A stretch of 64,000 nt of DNA from Triplophysa rosa (Eukaryota; Chordata; Actinopteri; Cypriniformes; Nemacheilidae): assembly GCF_024868665.1 (NCBI RefSeq), contig NC_079914.1, positions 543,423-607,422 on the forward strand. Direction: 5' to 3'. Made by a program: the position numbers and the translations under genes. Below, one piece after another: positions 10,866 through 23,668 of this stretch. The first letter of the stretch is position 1. Each line of letters opens with the position of its first letter. The notes beneath the pieces are model-generated. The model was not told the DNA's origin and ran no database searches. It was given only the letters and a program-made list of their open reading frames with translations.

Positions 10866-12180
10866 AATATTTTAAAGTCCGAGTAAAGTGACATTGAAAT
10901 ATGTGTTCTGAGTTTGTCACCCAACAGAAAAGTGTGTTATTAACCACCCAGCCAAAATCGAATGGAGAAAAAAACTTCCAAGTAAATAAAATAAGTTATC
11001 AAAATCTTGGAAAAATAAGCAGGACTCTCTGCTCTCAAACGCTGGGGGTGTGTCCGCTGTTGACGTTGAAGCCACGCCCACTCGCATCGCTCAACCTGAG
11101 TCCCCAGCCCAGTAGGCTATACAGTATGTGAATTATGTGAATACGTTTTATGGGAGGATTTGAATTCAGACACGCGTGAGTCAATGTGAACAATATTCAT
11201 CAATAGATAATTCACGAGCAGGTTAAAGGGTATGCGTATTTGGCGTGCTGCCTGGGGAGAGGGCTCTGAGCCCGGCAGTTTCTTCCGAACTCGGAGTACT
11301 CTCCCCATGTCCAGGGAGAAGGCTCCGGGCCCAGTAGTAGCCCGAACCCAGAGTGATAGCAGCCGGCAATGTTCAAAGATAGCATTTGTGCACGGTGGCA
11401 GCTTAGAGAGACAGGCTTCATAGGCAGCGTTTCAGAATTCTATTTGAATTATCAACAGTGAACGTCTTTGCTATAACCAATCACATATTTGAAAAATACT
11501 CAATACTCATTTCCCGCTAGAAATGCAATCAAAAGTTATTGAAAGTGAAAATTAAACTACAATAGGTGCTAATACTTTACATTTTAAAAGGCGCTCAGGA
11601 GTTTTTTGAAAACATGGTTTACTCCTTAGGATTATAATTTAAAACAGACGCTAGCAGCTTCAAAAAAGAAGTCAAGTGTGAACACAGACAGCTTTGTCTA
11701 CTTGTAGTGGTTCTCTCTTGAGCTGATAAGGTAGATGCTGAGATTGCTGATAGCGAACCAGCCGGGTGGATAATCTGCTCATGCTCGTCTCAAAATTTGT
11801 TTGAGTGAGAGCCTGAAAGCGTGTGCGAAAAGCTTACAACCCTGAGCTCGTGATTGAGCAGACACCTGATGCTATAGGCGCTCTAGTGATAGGGGAGGGG
11901 CCATGCATGCTCAGACGCTCCATAGCGTCATCGATCCCCCGTTTTAGCCCCGCCCAAAAAATCCTGAACAGAGAATTGGTGAAAAACCGTTTAACTCCAC
12001 AATTCAGTACTACATAAGTCTTTGTAATGTGTTTCAGCAATACATTTCTAACATCTATAATGCGTTAAGAAACAATTCTCAAAATTCACTTTACCCGGAT
12101 TTAAAGTAATTTCATTTTAGCTTGATTTGGTGCAGTTCCCAGTCCATTTATCCCATTTATTTATGATATCATGATGTTTG
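10866..12180. other. Intron sequence with decayed repeats; no gene
   Basis: No coding similarity. The part at 11935-12110 resembles sequence common in cyprinid dispersed repeats, but I could not define termini. The reading frames at 11212-11423 overlap on both strands and reflect local base composition. Confidence 0.35.
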
Positions 12181-13001
12181 CAGGGCTCCATAATGAGACC
12201 AAATGGTACTGGCACATGTGCGACCTACAAATGCAGAATTTCTTCTGGTTGTTATTTCATGTTGAAAACGAGTATATATGGAGCCCACCAGTATAAGCCT
12301 TTGTGTGTGAGAGGGGGAGAGTCCCGACTGCTGAAGTGATTAGTCAACTGCACTTATGTTTCTCGCTCTAGAGATGTTTCATCGCCTCTAATGTCACAGC
12401 TCAGTCAAAAATGACAAGGCGAACCATTAACACCTTTTCTCCAGAGTTCTCCTCCCTGCCACGGCTACAGTTTCTAAGCGACGCTGTGTTTCCCATTCGT
12501 TGTCAGGCCAGTGTTGCTACGTTAGCAACTCTTTTACAATATTTAGCGTCTTTTCAATGCCTTAAGTGATTTTTGTTCAGAAGAAGCGCATAACGACAAA
12601 CCTACCGTCTTTTTGAATAAACCTTAGCTTTCATTCAGTGGGAAACTGTTGTCAGTACTTCCCCATGAGCGCGCAGTCTTGCTTTCCCGGCGAAGTGATA
12701 GTCTCTCTCAGCGTCTGTGAGTGAGTGGCAGGGTGAAGCAGCACATTCAGTTCACCGTACAGCGGACAGCACGTGAATTAAGAGTACAAACAGCGTTTCC
12801 AAGACCTGTCACTGTTATCGACTGTTTGGAAATATAGTAGTACAGTAATTTAGTAATACAGTTATTATGTGGAAAAATGTGAAAAATTGCATTGCATGCT
12901 GATTTAAGGAATGCCCCTAAATTTGATGATTGCGCTCCTAACATTTTAATTAGGGGCTACAGTGCTCCTAGTAAAAAAAATTTAGTCTCTCTGGAGCCCT
13001 G
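12181..13001. mobile_element. hAT-like non-autonomous element with CAGGGCTCCA termini
   Basis: It starts CAGGGCTCCATAATGAGAC and ends with the inverted match TCTCTGGAGCCCTG. The last 110 bases are clearly related to 51704-51826, which ends in the same TGGAGCCCTG. No coding capacity is visible and a clean 8-bp target duplication was not found. Confidence 0.5.
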
Positions 13002-14420
13002 TGTATTGCAGTATATTGTTTGATGAAATTAACTGTATTTGGTATTGTGAGGCCAAATTCCTTCTGTGGGCCTCACACATTACGTGGGTCTGCTTAAATT
13101 GATTTATAAATCTCATAATATTCCCATTTTCTCCTTTTGTCCATTCAAAGAGAAATGAGGGCACAGATGAGACTGTAGTAATTAAACATGCAATCTTTAC
13201 TCAGTCAGTGGTTTGTCAATTATTCATTCTTATTCATTGAACTTAAATTGGTGTGGGACTCTGTGGAGGGTCATTATTTGTGTTGAAATGGCAGCCGGGT
13301 ACATGATGTGCTTTGTGTTCCATGTGTTGGCCATGCACGCATCATTCCACCTTTTAAAAACATTTGCTTTCCTCTGTGCCTCTGGAATAATGTAAAAATG
13401 CAAAGCTGGATGAGCTCAAACGTGTCGAGGTAAGGATATAGACCCTACATAATTTTGTTATTTTTACAGTTGCTATAAAATCAACATCACTAGATTTTTT
13501 TACACCGACTGGCTTGAAATGTTTCATGTCAGTAACTGTTTTTTTGCTGTTTAGGTGAGTTTCACTTGAAAACTCAAAGCAGCATCTCATGGAGCAGTAC
13601 ACATGTGTTTGGGGCCAGAAAGGAATTTTGGGATACTTGATGCTGTTTTGCGTTGAATAGGGCTATGCAATGAAAGCTATAGTTCCTTTTCCTGGTGGAT
13701 GACTTGAAGTTTTTCCTAGTACACACTTTTAGGGCTTTTTCACCATCTGCTGTCTCAACAGGAGGTGTCTCAGTAGCCCTGTCGGGTCATCTCATAGAGC
13801 TCAGTCACTGTTCGCAAGGCTCTAGACTGCGACTAAATGGTCGCATTTTGCCAGCAAACATAACGAAATGTGTTGCGAGTATTGTATGCATGTGAAGCTA
13901 TACTTTAAGCACTAAACTATTGTGTAAAGCTCTCTAACAATACTGAAAAGCATACAAAACGTTACATCACGCAAAATACTATTCATTTGTAAGTCGCTAT
14001 TGATAGAAACCAAACATCAATGCAGCTTTCATGAAGAATAATCACTAAAAGCCTTCAGGTCTCGCGGGTTGTTTGAGATGCACGCGTGCCCAGAGAGTCA
14101 GAGCACAAAATATTAAACGGAGTTCTCTTTCACGCCTTCTTACTCTGAAACGAAAATAACGTCAAAATTCCCATATTAACAAGAAACCTTGTAAAGGTAT
14201 TCAGTTTCGTGACCAAACAGTTGGGAAACAAAACACATGCGTGTTCCAGTATATTGCGCAAGCTCTTAAAGGGGCAGCAGCATAATAAAGATCTCTGTTT
14301 ATAATGTTCATCAAACAGCAAAGGATGGGCCCAAAAACACTCTGATACTGATATTAAAGGAATTGTGTTCTCTTATAGGAGTCGTTCACAACAAATAAAG
14401 GAAGAAAGTAGCTTTAAGAA
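13002..14420. other. Intron sequence, nothing recognised
   Basis: AT-rich, with short frames only. A GAG|GTAAGG sequence near 13430 looks like a splice donor but no protein similarity supports an exon. Confidence 0.4.
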
Positions 14421-15685
14421 CAGGGTTTCCGCGGGGTCTAAAAAGTCTAAAAAAGTCTTAAATTCCAAAATCAAAAATTTGGGCCTTAAAAAGTCTTAAA
14501 TTCACTGAAGTATTGTGTTCTGTCTTACATAATTTTAAACAGGTCTTAATTTTCCTACGGCCATGTAACGCTACCTCTAATGCAGAGGTCGCGTTAACCG
14601 GAAATTCTCCGTCATTGACAGATTTTTTTACCAGTGGCGTCCATCCGTTTGGTCCATCGGATCACAAGTGGATGAAAGAGGCACATACCCGTTTACACCT
14701 GCTGCTGTAATCCATCTATTTTGTCCACTTTTGACCACTACTGTCCTGATTTCTTCAAGAAATATCTGAAAAAGCATTTCATTTCAATATTCGAAATAAG
14801 CCCATGCAATGTACATACACCGTATGCGCGCGACCGGAGATGACAGAAAAAACATACAGAGAGCAGCGGCTTTATTTCTGCTTTGACAGATGTAAGACAG
14901 CGCCGAGCACTGTATGCATGTGTTAGAAATGGAATGGTGAGAAAACATTCTGCTTGGTACGTTTTTCGTCTTTAAACCAAACTTTTAGGTCTTTAGCCGG
15001 CATAGTTAAAATCCTGTCTGGCTAGCGCGCTTCTCATAATGTTTATGCATGATGTCCATATGCAGAGAGTAGACGGTCTCTTGTGGCTGTTCATCGCCAA
15101 AACAAAAGTTCACAGAAAAAATCTGAAGTCTAACTAAAGCAGCGCGTGCAACATCGCGATGCTACTCTCCTATTGCAACACTCCCACTTCTTGCCAGGGA
15201 CAAAAATGTATAAATTGCTTATCATCTAAGCACAATAAAAATCGCACTATGTTGCCACCTAGTGGTCCAACTGGGTAACTACTACCTAACATGCATAACC
15301 TGTGTTACAGTAATTTAAAGGTTACATATGTTTTGCGGCTCCAGACAAATTTTATTTGGTGGGAGAAGGCCCAAAATGGCTCTTTTGGTTGCAAAGGTTG
15401 CCGACCCCTGTACTAGACATATGAACATAAACATTTGTTTAAAATATATATATATATTATTTTATGTCTGACAACAGAAACATTAAATATATAAATGAAT
15501 ATAAACAACAACGGCTTTATTGGGCATTCTTGTATTAAAATACAGCAAGTTTCGCTGGCATCACGAGAAATTGATCTGGGAATGTTGGGTGTGCGGTTTT
15601 TATGTTGTGATACAGGTCTTAAATTTCATTCATAATGGTCTAAAAAAGTCTTAAATTTGACTTTGTGAAACCTGCAAAGACCCTG
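14421..15685. mobile_element. hAT-like non-autonomous element with CAGGGTTTCC termini
   Basis: It begins CAGGGTTTCCGCGGGGTC followed by repeated AAAAAGTCTTAAATT motifs. It ends with mirrored AAAAAAGTCTTAAATTTGAC motifs, GAAACCTGC and GACCCTG. A further hAT-type end (GTTGCCGACCCCTG) occurs at about 15395-15410, suggesting a nested insertion. No transposase is left. Confidence 0.5.
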
Positions 15686-18540
15686 AAGAAAGATGTTCGT
15701 TAAATATGGTAAAGTGTTGAAAGAGAGTTTACATATACAATAAAAATAATTAAATCATAAACAATGATTTGTATTAATTTCTAATTGATTTATTAATGTA
15801 TTAAATCCATTTCAATGAAGTTTTAGTGATTCTTTTTTCTTACCTCACCCCACGACAAATTAAGGGCTGGTGCCACCAACTAAATAACTTGGTAGCACCA
15901 GTGCCACCTCTCTCAAGTGTTAGTCTAGAGCCCTGTGTTCAGCAGAAAGAATTGTGGACTCTCTGATGGATACATATCAATCAGACATGATGTGACTGCC
16001 AAAGTTATGATTGATCTAACTGAACTGATTTGCTGAAACATCTTTAGTTTTCAGGTGTTCTTGGCTGATGAATCTGTGCGTGGCTGTGCTGTCCTGAGAT
16101 ATTAAGGAAAAGTAAAAAAAATGCATGATCACTATACTCCCAGAAATGCTGGGTTGTCGTTACCCAACCATGTGTTCTGTGTTATATTGACCAATGAGTT
16201 AAAACAACCCAACATTTTAGTGTGTATATTATTTGTCTCAATGAATGCCTGTTAAATAGGCAAGAAACCAATTTATTATTAAGCTATTTTTATTTTCAGT
16301 TTTTTATTTAGTTAATGGTTTGTGATTACACGTGATTATCTGACATCCCTGCTGCTTGTAGAGGAAATGCAGAGCTACAGAATGCTGTACATGCAAAATA
16401 TTCGGGCTAATGAATAAACCTGTGTTGCCAGCTAGCTGTTGCTAGCACGCCATCATCACCAGCACAACACGTTAACATCATGATTCTGCATTCAGCAATA
16501 ATGTTTAATCAGCTGAATTGTTAGAATAATAAAGGTGGCAAGCAGAAAGTAATAATTCATGTACGTCATAAGCAGGACAACCAATGTAGCATGTAATGTC
16601 TGCATCAGATTTTTTATCTATTCACTTCGTCAGATTATGAGGTTCTTGTCGTATTTTGTCTAGTGATTGCGCTATTGTAATGTAATTGTTAGCACTGGCA
16701 GATACGTTTTGAGTTAGGGCACCACTGTGAGGTTATCCTGAAGTTTTCTTATCTAGAAGTTGATTCATTGCTCTCCGTGCCCGGTGAAGTTACTTTCTCC
16801 AAAAGTTTAACCATGCTGTACTGCCCTTTCAGGTTGTTTTTCGCGGGAGAGAGGGTTTTGCTTACCTCCACATGACCGACAACACACAACAATGTTCTTG
16901 CCTTTGACAGAAATAAACTAAAAGTAATGATTGTATTTCCAGCTACAGAACGCATAACTTTCTCTCTCCATGTTGAGTTTGCTTTCGCTGGTAGTACCAA
17001 AGATTGTCTTGCGATAGGGAGATGTATGGGTCTGTAATACTTACAATTGGAGCATAAAGGCTAACATCGATCATGATAGGCACCTCAGCCATACGTGTGA
17101 GCGTGTGAACAGTCTAAAATGCGTGTGTCTCACGGTGAATGCATGAGACTGTAACATGAATAGAGTTTAGCGGGCTGTGCGTTAGTAATAACGGTCCGTG
17201 GGGAAACGCAGTGCTCTGTGTGTACTGTAGTTAAATGGATTAAACGAGGCTTCGATTCAACAAAAATTGCCTCGATTATTTTTTGTATTCGAATTACTCG
17301 AGTTACTCGAGGAATCGTTTCAGCCCTAGCTGCAACGTATAGTTACTTGGGCTTGGAACTATAATCTAATTACTATTTTAGGAATTATAACGCGTTAAAT
17401 TACTCTGTTACCAAAAAAGTAATCAAAGTACAGTAATGCGTTACTAACGCGTTAATGCCCAACACTGACGTTAAACTGTTGTTTTGAGGTCAGTGTTATG
17501 CCAGTACCTTGTCATTTCTGCGTACGTGTAATAATACCGAAATGTATAAATGTGTACAAATATTTTGTAGTGTTTTTGTGAGTACCATCGATGGTAAAAA
17601 AATATATATATTTTTTTATATTGCTTTTCCGGGAGAGTTACCCAATAAAAGAAATAGGATCCCTGGGATCCCTGAGACTTTTATGTGTTTTATATTTACA
17701 ATCATTACTGCCATTCAATGGTATATGGGCATGTATACCTATAAACTGTATACCCAAGTTTACTAAAAAACCTTAGCCCAGAAAATCGTAATGGAAGAGC
17801 AGCCATTCAATTCTTCATATTGTTCCGAGCAAATGGGGTGTAAATGATGACCACACACACACGCATTGACTATCCCCGTGGGGACAGTCCATAGGCGTAA
17901 TGTTTTTATACTGTACAAACTGTATATTCTATCCCCTATCCCTAAACCTAAAGATCATAGAACACTTTTTGCATTTTTAGATTTGTAAAAAATATTGTTC
18001 TGTACAATTTATTAGCTTTTTGCCCCTGGTGACCTCAATTTTGGTCCCCACGGTGACACGAGTCCCCATGTGTTGGTGTGTATTCAGGTTTAGGTCCCCA
18101 CCGGGATATACAAACATGAACGCACACACACACACACACACACACATTGGAGCCTTTGCTCATTTAGAAGAGTTATGGTACAGTTTTAAATGGTTCATGT
18201 GGATGTTATTGCCTTGTTCATTCTAGGTCGAGACAAGACTGTTGTCATTGTGTTTTAAGCACAGCATGTTGAGCTGATAGTATGTTAATGTTTAGTTGTA
18301 CAAACATTACTGTATATTGGATGACAATGACATCACAAATTTTTAAAGCACTGTACACTTCTATGCTGAAAAAAAAACTATTTAAGATCCAGCATCAAGC
18401 AGTACAGAATGTTCAAATGTAACCTAAACATGGCGTGCACTGTACATGTTTCAATATCACTAATTACGGATGCTCATTTCGGTTAATTTCCCTAACCGAG
18501 AACCGACGCTCATTATCCGAACATTAACCGTTAACTGATT
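15686..18540. other. Intron sequence with small dispersed repeats
   Basis: No gene. Recognisable pieces: 17160-17335 is related to 31371-31498 (both hold GGTCCGTGGGGAAA and end in CAGCCCTA, a hAT-type MITE end); 17370-17466 holds AACGCGTTA-type repeats ending in GCCCAACACTG, also a MITE end; 17860-18120 holds the common fish repeat with GTCCCCAC motifs. Confidence 0.45.
18122..18147 (+). repeat. (CA)n microsatellite
   Basis: Uninterrupted CA dinucleotides directly after the GTCCCCAC-type fish repeat. Confidence 0.9.
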
Positions 18541-20505
18541 TACATTTACATTTAGTCATTTAGCAGACGCTTTTATCCAAAGTGAATTACAGAGAGTTCA
18601 GGGAGCAATAAGCAATACTGTATGTCATACAGGAGCAATAATACAATAGGTGCTAATACAAAGTTACTAGCCTCAGAAAAAGCTAGACCAATACCTGTTG
18701 AGAGAAAGAGAGAGGGTTAGTGTTTTTTTTTTTCTCATTTGTCTGTCAAGTATTCACAGAAGAGATGGGTTATAAGTAGTTTTTTGAATGTTGTGAGAGA
18801 TGTGGTTGACCGGACTGAGTTAGGAAGAATGTTCCACCAGGAAGGAGTTGTGAAGGAGAAAGAGCGGGAAAGCGATTTACCGCCCTTACGAGAAGGCAAT
18901 ACAAGACGCCCCTGGTTTGCTGAACGCAGGGTTCTTGATGGGGTGTCGGGAGTCAGTGTTGGGTGTAACTAGTTACTAAGTAATTAGTTACTGTAATTTA
19001 ATTACTTTTCCCTTGAAAAAGTAAAGTAAGGCATTACTCTTATTTTTTCTGTAATTTAATTACAGTTACTTCTGATGTAATTAAACTAAATACTTTTGCA
19101 ATACTTTATTACACATAGTGTGTGCAATAGTGGAATTGACATCAAAATTCAAAGTCTAAGTTTAAAATCCGTGCTTTAATGTATAATTCTCACATTTGTA
19201 ATACTTTGGTCAGTTAATAAGAGAACTTTATGTAGTTTAATATTATTTATTTGAATGAATTAAATAAGCCGTTTCATGTCTATCCTTGAATCACTTAACT
19301 AATCAAGGTGGTGTCACGGCAGGCGTGAAGAGAACCCAAATGCAGGACAGCGAAGAAGGGGTTAACAAATAAATACTTTAATTAACAGAACAACATAAAA
19401 CTCTGAACAAAGGAAAACCCACGAGGGTGTGTCTGACAAGACAAACTAAAATACAAACTAGAAACCAAAAACTTCCCTCAAGGGGGCAAAAACCAGAACT
19501 AAATGATAATAACCACAACTCACAATACAGGGACACTAAGAAAGGCAAGACAGGAACTCAGGAAACCGGCACAACGCACGAGACATGAACAAGCACGTAC
19601 ACGTGAAACGCAATCCACGAACACAAGACAAAGAAACAAGAGGGTATATATAGGAAAGACAAACGAGGGATAACGAGCGAGGGCAGGTGTGAAACATAAG
19701 ACACGGCCGAGAAACAATACAAGAAACGAGAGGGGCGGGGCCAATGACAAGACACGAATTCCGTTACCGGAATTGTCCTAGCCAAGGTCTCATCAGCATA
19801 ACAATGTCATTCAAATGCTTGGTGCTAATCCAATCAGCCTGACAGTATTGCCCATACCTTCACATTATCATAGAGACAAAGGCTTAGCTGTGCCTTGAGC
19901 TTAGCATTCACCTTTAACATGGGACCCTGCTCAATGGTCAGGAAGTGCATAAAGACAAAAGGGTAATGTCTCAGACACCTGGGCTGCCTGACTTGATCTT
20001 CTTAGAATGTCATCATCTTTACCTCAAAATGTGAAACATAATGTACATAACTTTAACCTAGATATAACATTGTATAAATTTGTAATCGCACAATAGCCTT
20101 TGCAGGAAGACCAGCAAGGGGAGCATTGCAGTAGTCCAACCTTGAGATTTGGACAAGGAGTTGTGCCCAATGCTCAGTGAGATAGGGTCTAACCTTTCTA
20201 ATGTTGAATAAGGCATATCGGCATGACCGCGTTGTCTTTGCAATGTGATCATTGAAGGACAGCTGTTCATCAAATATGACTCCGAGGTTCCTGGCTGTTT
20301 TTGAAGGAGTGATTGTGGCATTGCCAATTTGGATGGTGAGATCGTGTTGCACCGTGGGGTGTGCCGGAAACATGAGAAGTTCTGTCTTGGCAGGGTTCAG
20401 CTGGAGGTGATGCTCTTTCATCCAAGCTGAGATGTCTTCTAGGCAGGCTGTAATGCAAGCTGCTACAGTGGTATCGCAGGGCTTAAAGTTTTTCGGCACC
20501 ATGCC
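18541..20505 (-). mobile_element. L2 LINE fragment, antisense, interrupted
   Basis: On the minus strand, 20502-20053 encodes the post-FADD part of an L2 reverse transcriptase (ACLEDISAWMKEHHLQL and KTARNLGVIFDEQLSF). The block 18950-18735 encodes the L2 C-terminus (RLVLPSRKGGKSLSRSF, then SWWNILPNS). The 3' end carries GGATAAAAGCGTCTGCTAAA and an AAATGTAAATGT tail at 18541-18585, the standard fish L2 terminus. The middle of the element is missing and replaced by a MITE-like stretch starting at about 18953 (CAGTGTTGGG) and by an LTR-like insert. It is non-functional. Confidence 0.75.
19313..19748 (-). mobile_element. Solo-LTR-like insert related to the 32.55-kb LTR
   Basis: The reverse complement aligns with the solo LTR at 32552-33126: both carry the stretch read as ARYPSFVFPIYTLLFLCLVFVD in one frame and GGGTTCTCTTC-type sequence near the 3' end. 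It starts with TGTCACGG and ends CCAATGACA on the + strand. No clean target duplication was found, so it is an older or partly deleted copy. Confidence 0.6.
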
Positions 20506-21650
20506 GGATCTCCAGCTTGCGGCGTTTGACTGCGGAAAAAAATATTTACTTTAAAAAAAGATTACATTTAAAAAGCTTATTGATCAGTTCGAGTTCATAA
20601 GTTCGCCTACCAATGGTATGAGAGGAACACGGCTATCACTCTCAACCAAACAAACATTACTAGCCAATCAGAATTAAAATGGGGCGGGTCTTGGTTGCCG
20701 GAGTGGAGACGTCACATTGGAGAGTACGTTAGCAAGCGAACAGTCGGCAGGATGGAGAGTAAGTTTATAAAGCCTGAAGCGGGGGGAAGCTTTTAAGTCC
20801 ATCATGACAAATATGACATACACAAATTGTAGACTGTGACATAAAGATCGATAACTTTGTGTTGTTTCGGCAAATCATATAATCAGACCTCCGCTTCTGT
20901 GCGTCACACACACACACGCACTAACTGCAATTGAGATATCAAGGATCTATTTTGTCTAAATCATTTTCAAACTTTTTTACAGCTTATTGGACCTATCTCA
21001 CAGAGTTAAGTCATAAACATGGTCGTTTTTATCTGAAGTGAGTGTAAAAAGCTGAGAAAGACAACGGATATCAATACATTAGTGACAGCAGCCTCCTGCT
21101 ACAGTATTCTATGTGGTTGATATGACTCAAACAAATGAAAAGAGAAGAACTCACTGCTGACTCCGTAACCTTTGTAGCTTTAATAGGAATTTATATTGTT
21201 TTCGTTTCACAGTTTGTAGTGCAAAATTTGCCAGTAGGAGTTTAAAAATGGAAAATAAATCTGCCCCCACTAATTATTATAAAAAAACGAGCTCAAAAAA
21301 GGTGATCACTTTTGCTTTTTTTGAGGGCTCATTTATGCTAACCTGCTTTGACCAACTGTGATCTCATTACTATGTGTTGTGGATGTGACTTGTGCCATAT
21401 CACATCACCATTAATACCTTTGAAACTAATGATTAAATTACTACTAGAGCACAAAATAGTTTAGTAGAGTACAAAATTAATCATAGATCTGGTCAATTTA
21501 TTTTGCTCTCAAAATGCCACCCTCGATAGGCCAAAAAATGTGAGTCTTATTTGTTTTCTTTTTAAAAAGTAGGATTTTTATTATGATGAATTTGGTTGAA
21601 TTTGGTATGTTAAGCTATGTTTTTAAATACCATAATTGCATAAAACTATG
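20506..21650. other. Intron sequence, no gene recognised
   Basis: No protein similarity. GGAGTGGAGACGTCAC at about 20699 followed by ATGGAGAGTAAGT near 20753 looks like a start codon beside a splice donor, probably part of a decayed transposon. Confidence 0.35.
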
Positions 21651-21672
21651 GTTCCCTTTCTGTCGGTCTATC

Positions 21673-21834
21673 GACGTTGTGTCGAACTGACAGATGGGGT
21701 TCGTCCCTGAGAACCAATCGTTTCCGACTGCTTAGAAAAGGCCAATGAAAATTGGCAAATGAAATTTGCATGCCGGACTCCGCCCCGGACATCCGGGTAT
21801 AAAAGGGAGACGGCGTGCATCATTCATTCACCTT
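21673..21834 (+). repeat. DIRS left inverted terminal repeat arm with TATA box
   Basis: Reverse complement of 27247-27408 over about 162 bases. It carries TATAAAA at 21798-21804, followed about 25-30 bases later by the CATTCATTCACCTT block, a plausible promoter for the element RNA. Confidence 0.85.
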
Positions 21835-22038
21835 TTGTTCTTCGGAGCCTTCGGTTATGAAGATCTTCTCTTGCTGCTTAGCAAAAGCTCTACATTGCCG
21901 GTTCTACGACGTGGTGCAGCGGACTGTCCCTTCCTGCAGCGACTTCCCCTGGGCGTCTCGGCGGTTCCAGAGGTGTTCGAGCCTGCAGACGGTGACTCAC
22001 CGTCTGCATTCTAAAAGAGCTAATTTCTCCAGCGTGGC

Positions 22039-23449
22039 ATGTCCCGCTGTTCTCTTGGGTGCGGTGTCCTCATCGAGGATGGGGACAAGCACGATGTCTG
22101 TGTCAGGTGTTTGGGGGTCCAACACGCTGAGACAGCCTTCGTGGACTCATCTTGCCCGCACTGCGGGCAGATGGTCATAGAGACGTTGCGGTCACGGGTG
22201 GCTGTTTTCTCCCGAGAATCAGCCACCACCTCGCATGCTTCCCGGGCTGTGACGAGGATGGCTAAGGCCATTCCGTTCGCCAAGGCGAGCGGCGAGGGTG
22301 ATATGGGGATTTCCGGAGCGCACCCCGTCTCGCTCACCTCATTGTTCCCCAGCTGGCGGTGCCACACCGCAGTCGGATTCGATGCGTGATGAGGATGAGA
22401 TGTCCATCGCAGCATCGGAGAGCGAATTGTTGGCATCCGATCCCGACGACTCTCTGCAGCTCCCTCCTAGGGGGGGTCGAGCTCAGGAGGAGGCGGATGT
22501 CGATATGTCGGCCATGCTTTCCCGGGCCGCCGTGTGCATTGGGTTAGAGTGTACTCCGGTGCCTCTCCCCCAGCGCTCACGGTTGGATACGTGGTTCTTG
22601 GGCTCTGAGCACGACTCCAAGCTGCGCCCAACCCCGGTTCCATTTTTCCCGGAGGTGCATGATTCTCTGGCGAAGACGTGGAATGCCCCCTTTTCGGCAC
22701 GTACACGTCAAACCGGTTCCGTCGCTCTCTCTTCCCTCGATGGTGGGGCGGCTAGGGGTTACGTTGACGTGCCCCAGGTGTAACGTGCCGTCGCGGTGCA
22801 CCTGTGCCCGCAGGCGGCGTCCACCTGGAGAGGTCGACCGAAACTCCCGTCCAAGGCGTGTAGGACTTCGGCATCGCTGGTGTCGAAGGCCTACACTGCA
22901 GCGGGCCAAGCTGCCTCCTCTCTCCACGCCATGTCCATCCTGCAGGTCCATCAGGCCAAGGCGTTGAAGGAGATCCACGAGGGTAAGACCGACCCGGGGT
23001 TAATGCAGGAACTCCGCACTGCCACCGACCTCGCTCTAAGGGCGACCAAGGTGACCGCGCGGGCCCTGGGTCGGGCGATGTCCACCATGGTGGTCCAGGA
23101 GAGGCATCTCTGGCTCAACCTTGCGCAGATGAGCGACGCTGAGAAAGTCCGCTTTCTCGACGCGCCCATTGCGCAGGGTGGGCTGTTTGGTGACACTGTC
23201 AAGGACTTCGCTCAGCAGTTCTCGACGGTGAAGAAGCAGACGGAGGCGATTAGCCATATTCTTCCCCGCCGAGACTTTGCCACCCGTAGGCCTTCGAGTT
23301 CCCGTGCGGCCTCTGCTTCCCAGCAGCCCCGGCCCCCTTCGAAGCCAGCTCCGGTTCCAGCGCTCCCTACCCAGGCGGCACCCCGGAAGAGGGCGTCGAA
23401 GGGGAGACCACCACCCCGTCAACAACCTTCTAGGAAGAAGCGTTCCTGA
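22039..23449 (+). pseudogene. DIRS gag-like protein, broken
   Basis: The N-terminal part (frame from 22039) has a Cys-rich putative zinc-binding region with CGVLIEDGDKHDVCVRC and CPHCG. Continuity then passes to another frame near 22300-22390 (acidic MRDEDEMSIAASESE region). That frame has an in-frame TAA at about 22780-22782, between the VDVPQV and RAVAVHL blocks, and resumes to 23449 with a helical region (RTATDLALRATKVTARALGR) and a basic Pro/Arg-rich tail. Gag of DIRS elements packages the RNA. One frame change and one nonsense codon make this copy defective. Confidence 0.7.
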
Positions 23450-23668
23450 CGGGAAGACCCCAGGGAGGTTAATACCATCAGGCCCGTATCCAGCCATGAC
23501 ATCGTTGGACAGTCGATCCGGGATGGTTCCTGCCCCGTTCCTACATCAGCTAGGTCACGGGGGCCTAGCGCCCACTTTTTCACAAAAAGAGTTTCCTATC
23601 TCCCTGGGTGTTCTTCACAGCCGCTCTCACCCTCTGTCAGATGGTGTTCGGCCACTCGACGTTGCGTC

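Noticed and set aside
18739..18972. 77-codon + strand frame
   Set aside because: It is antisense to the L2 LINE C-terminus, which reads well on the minus strand.
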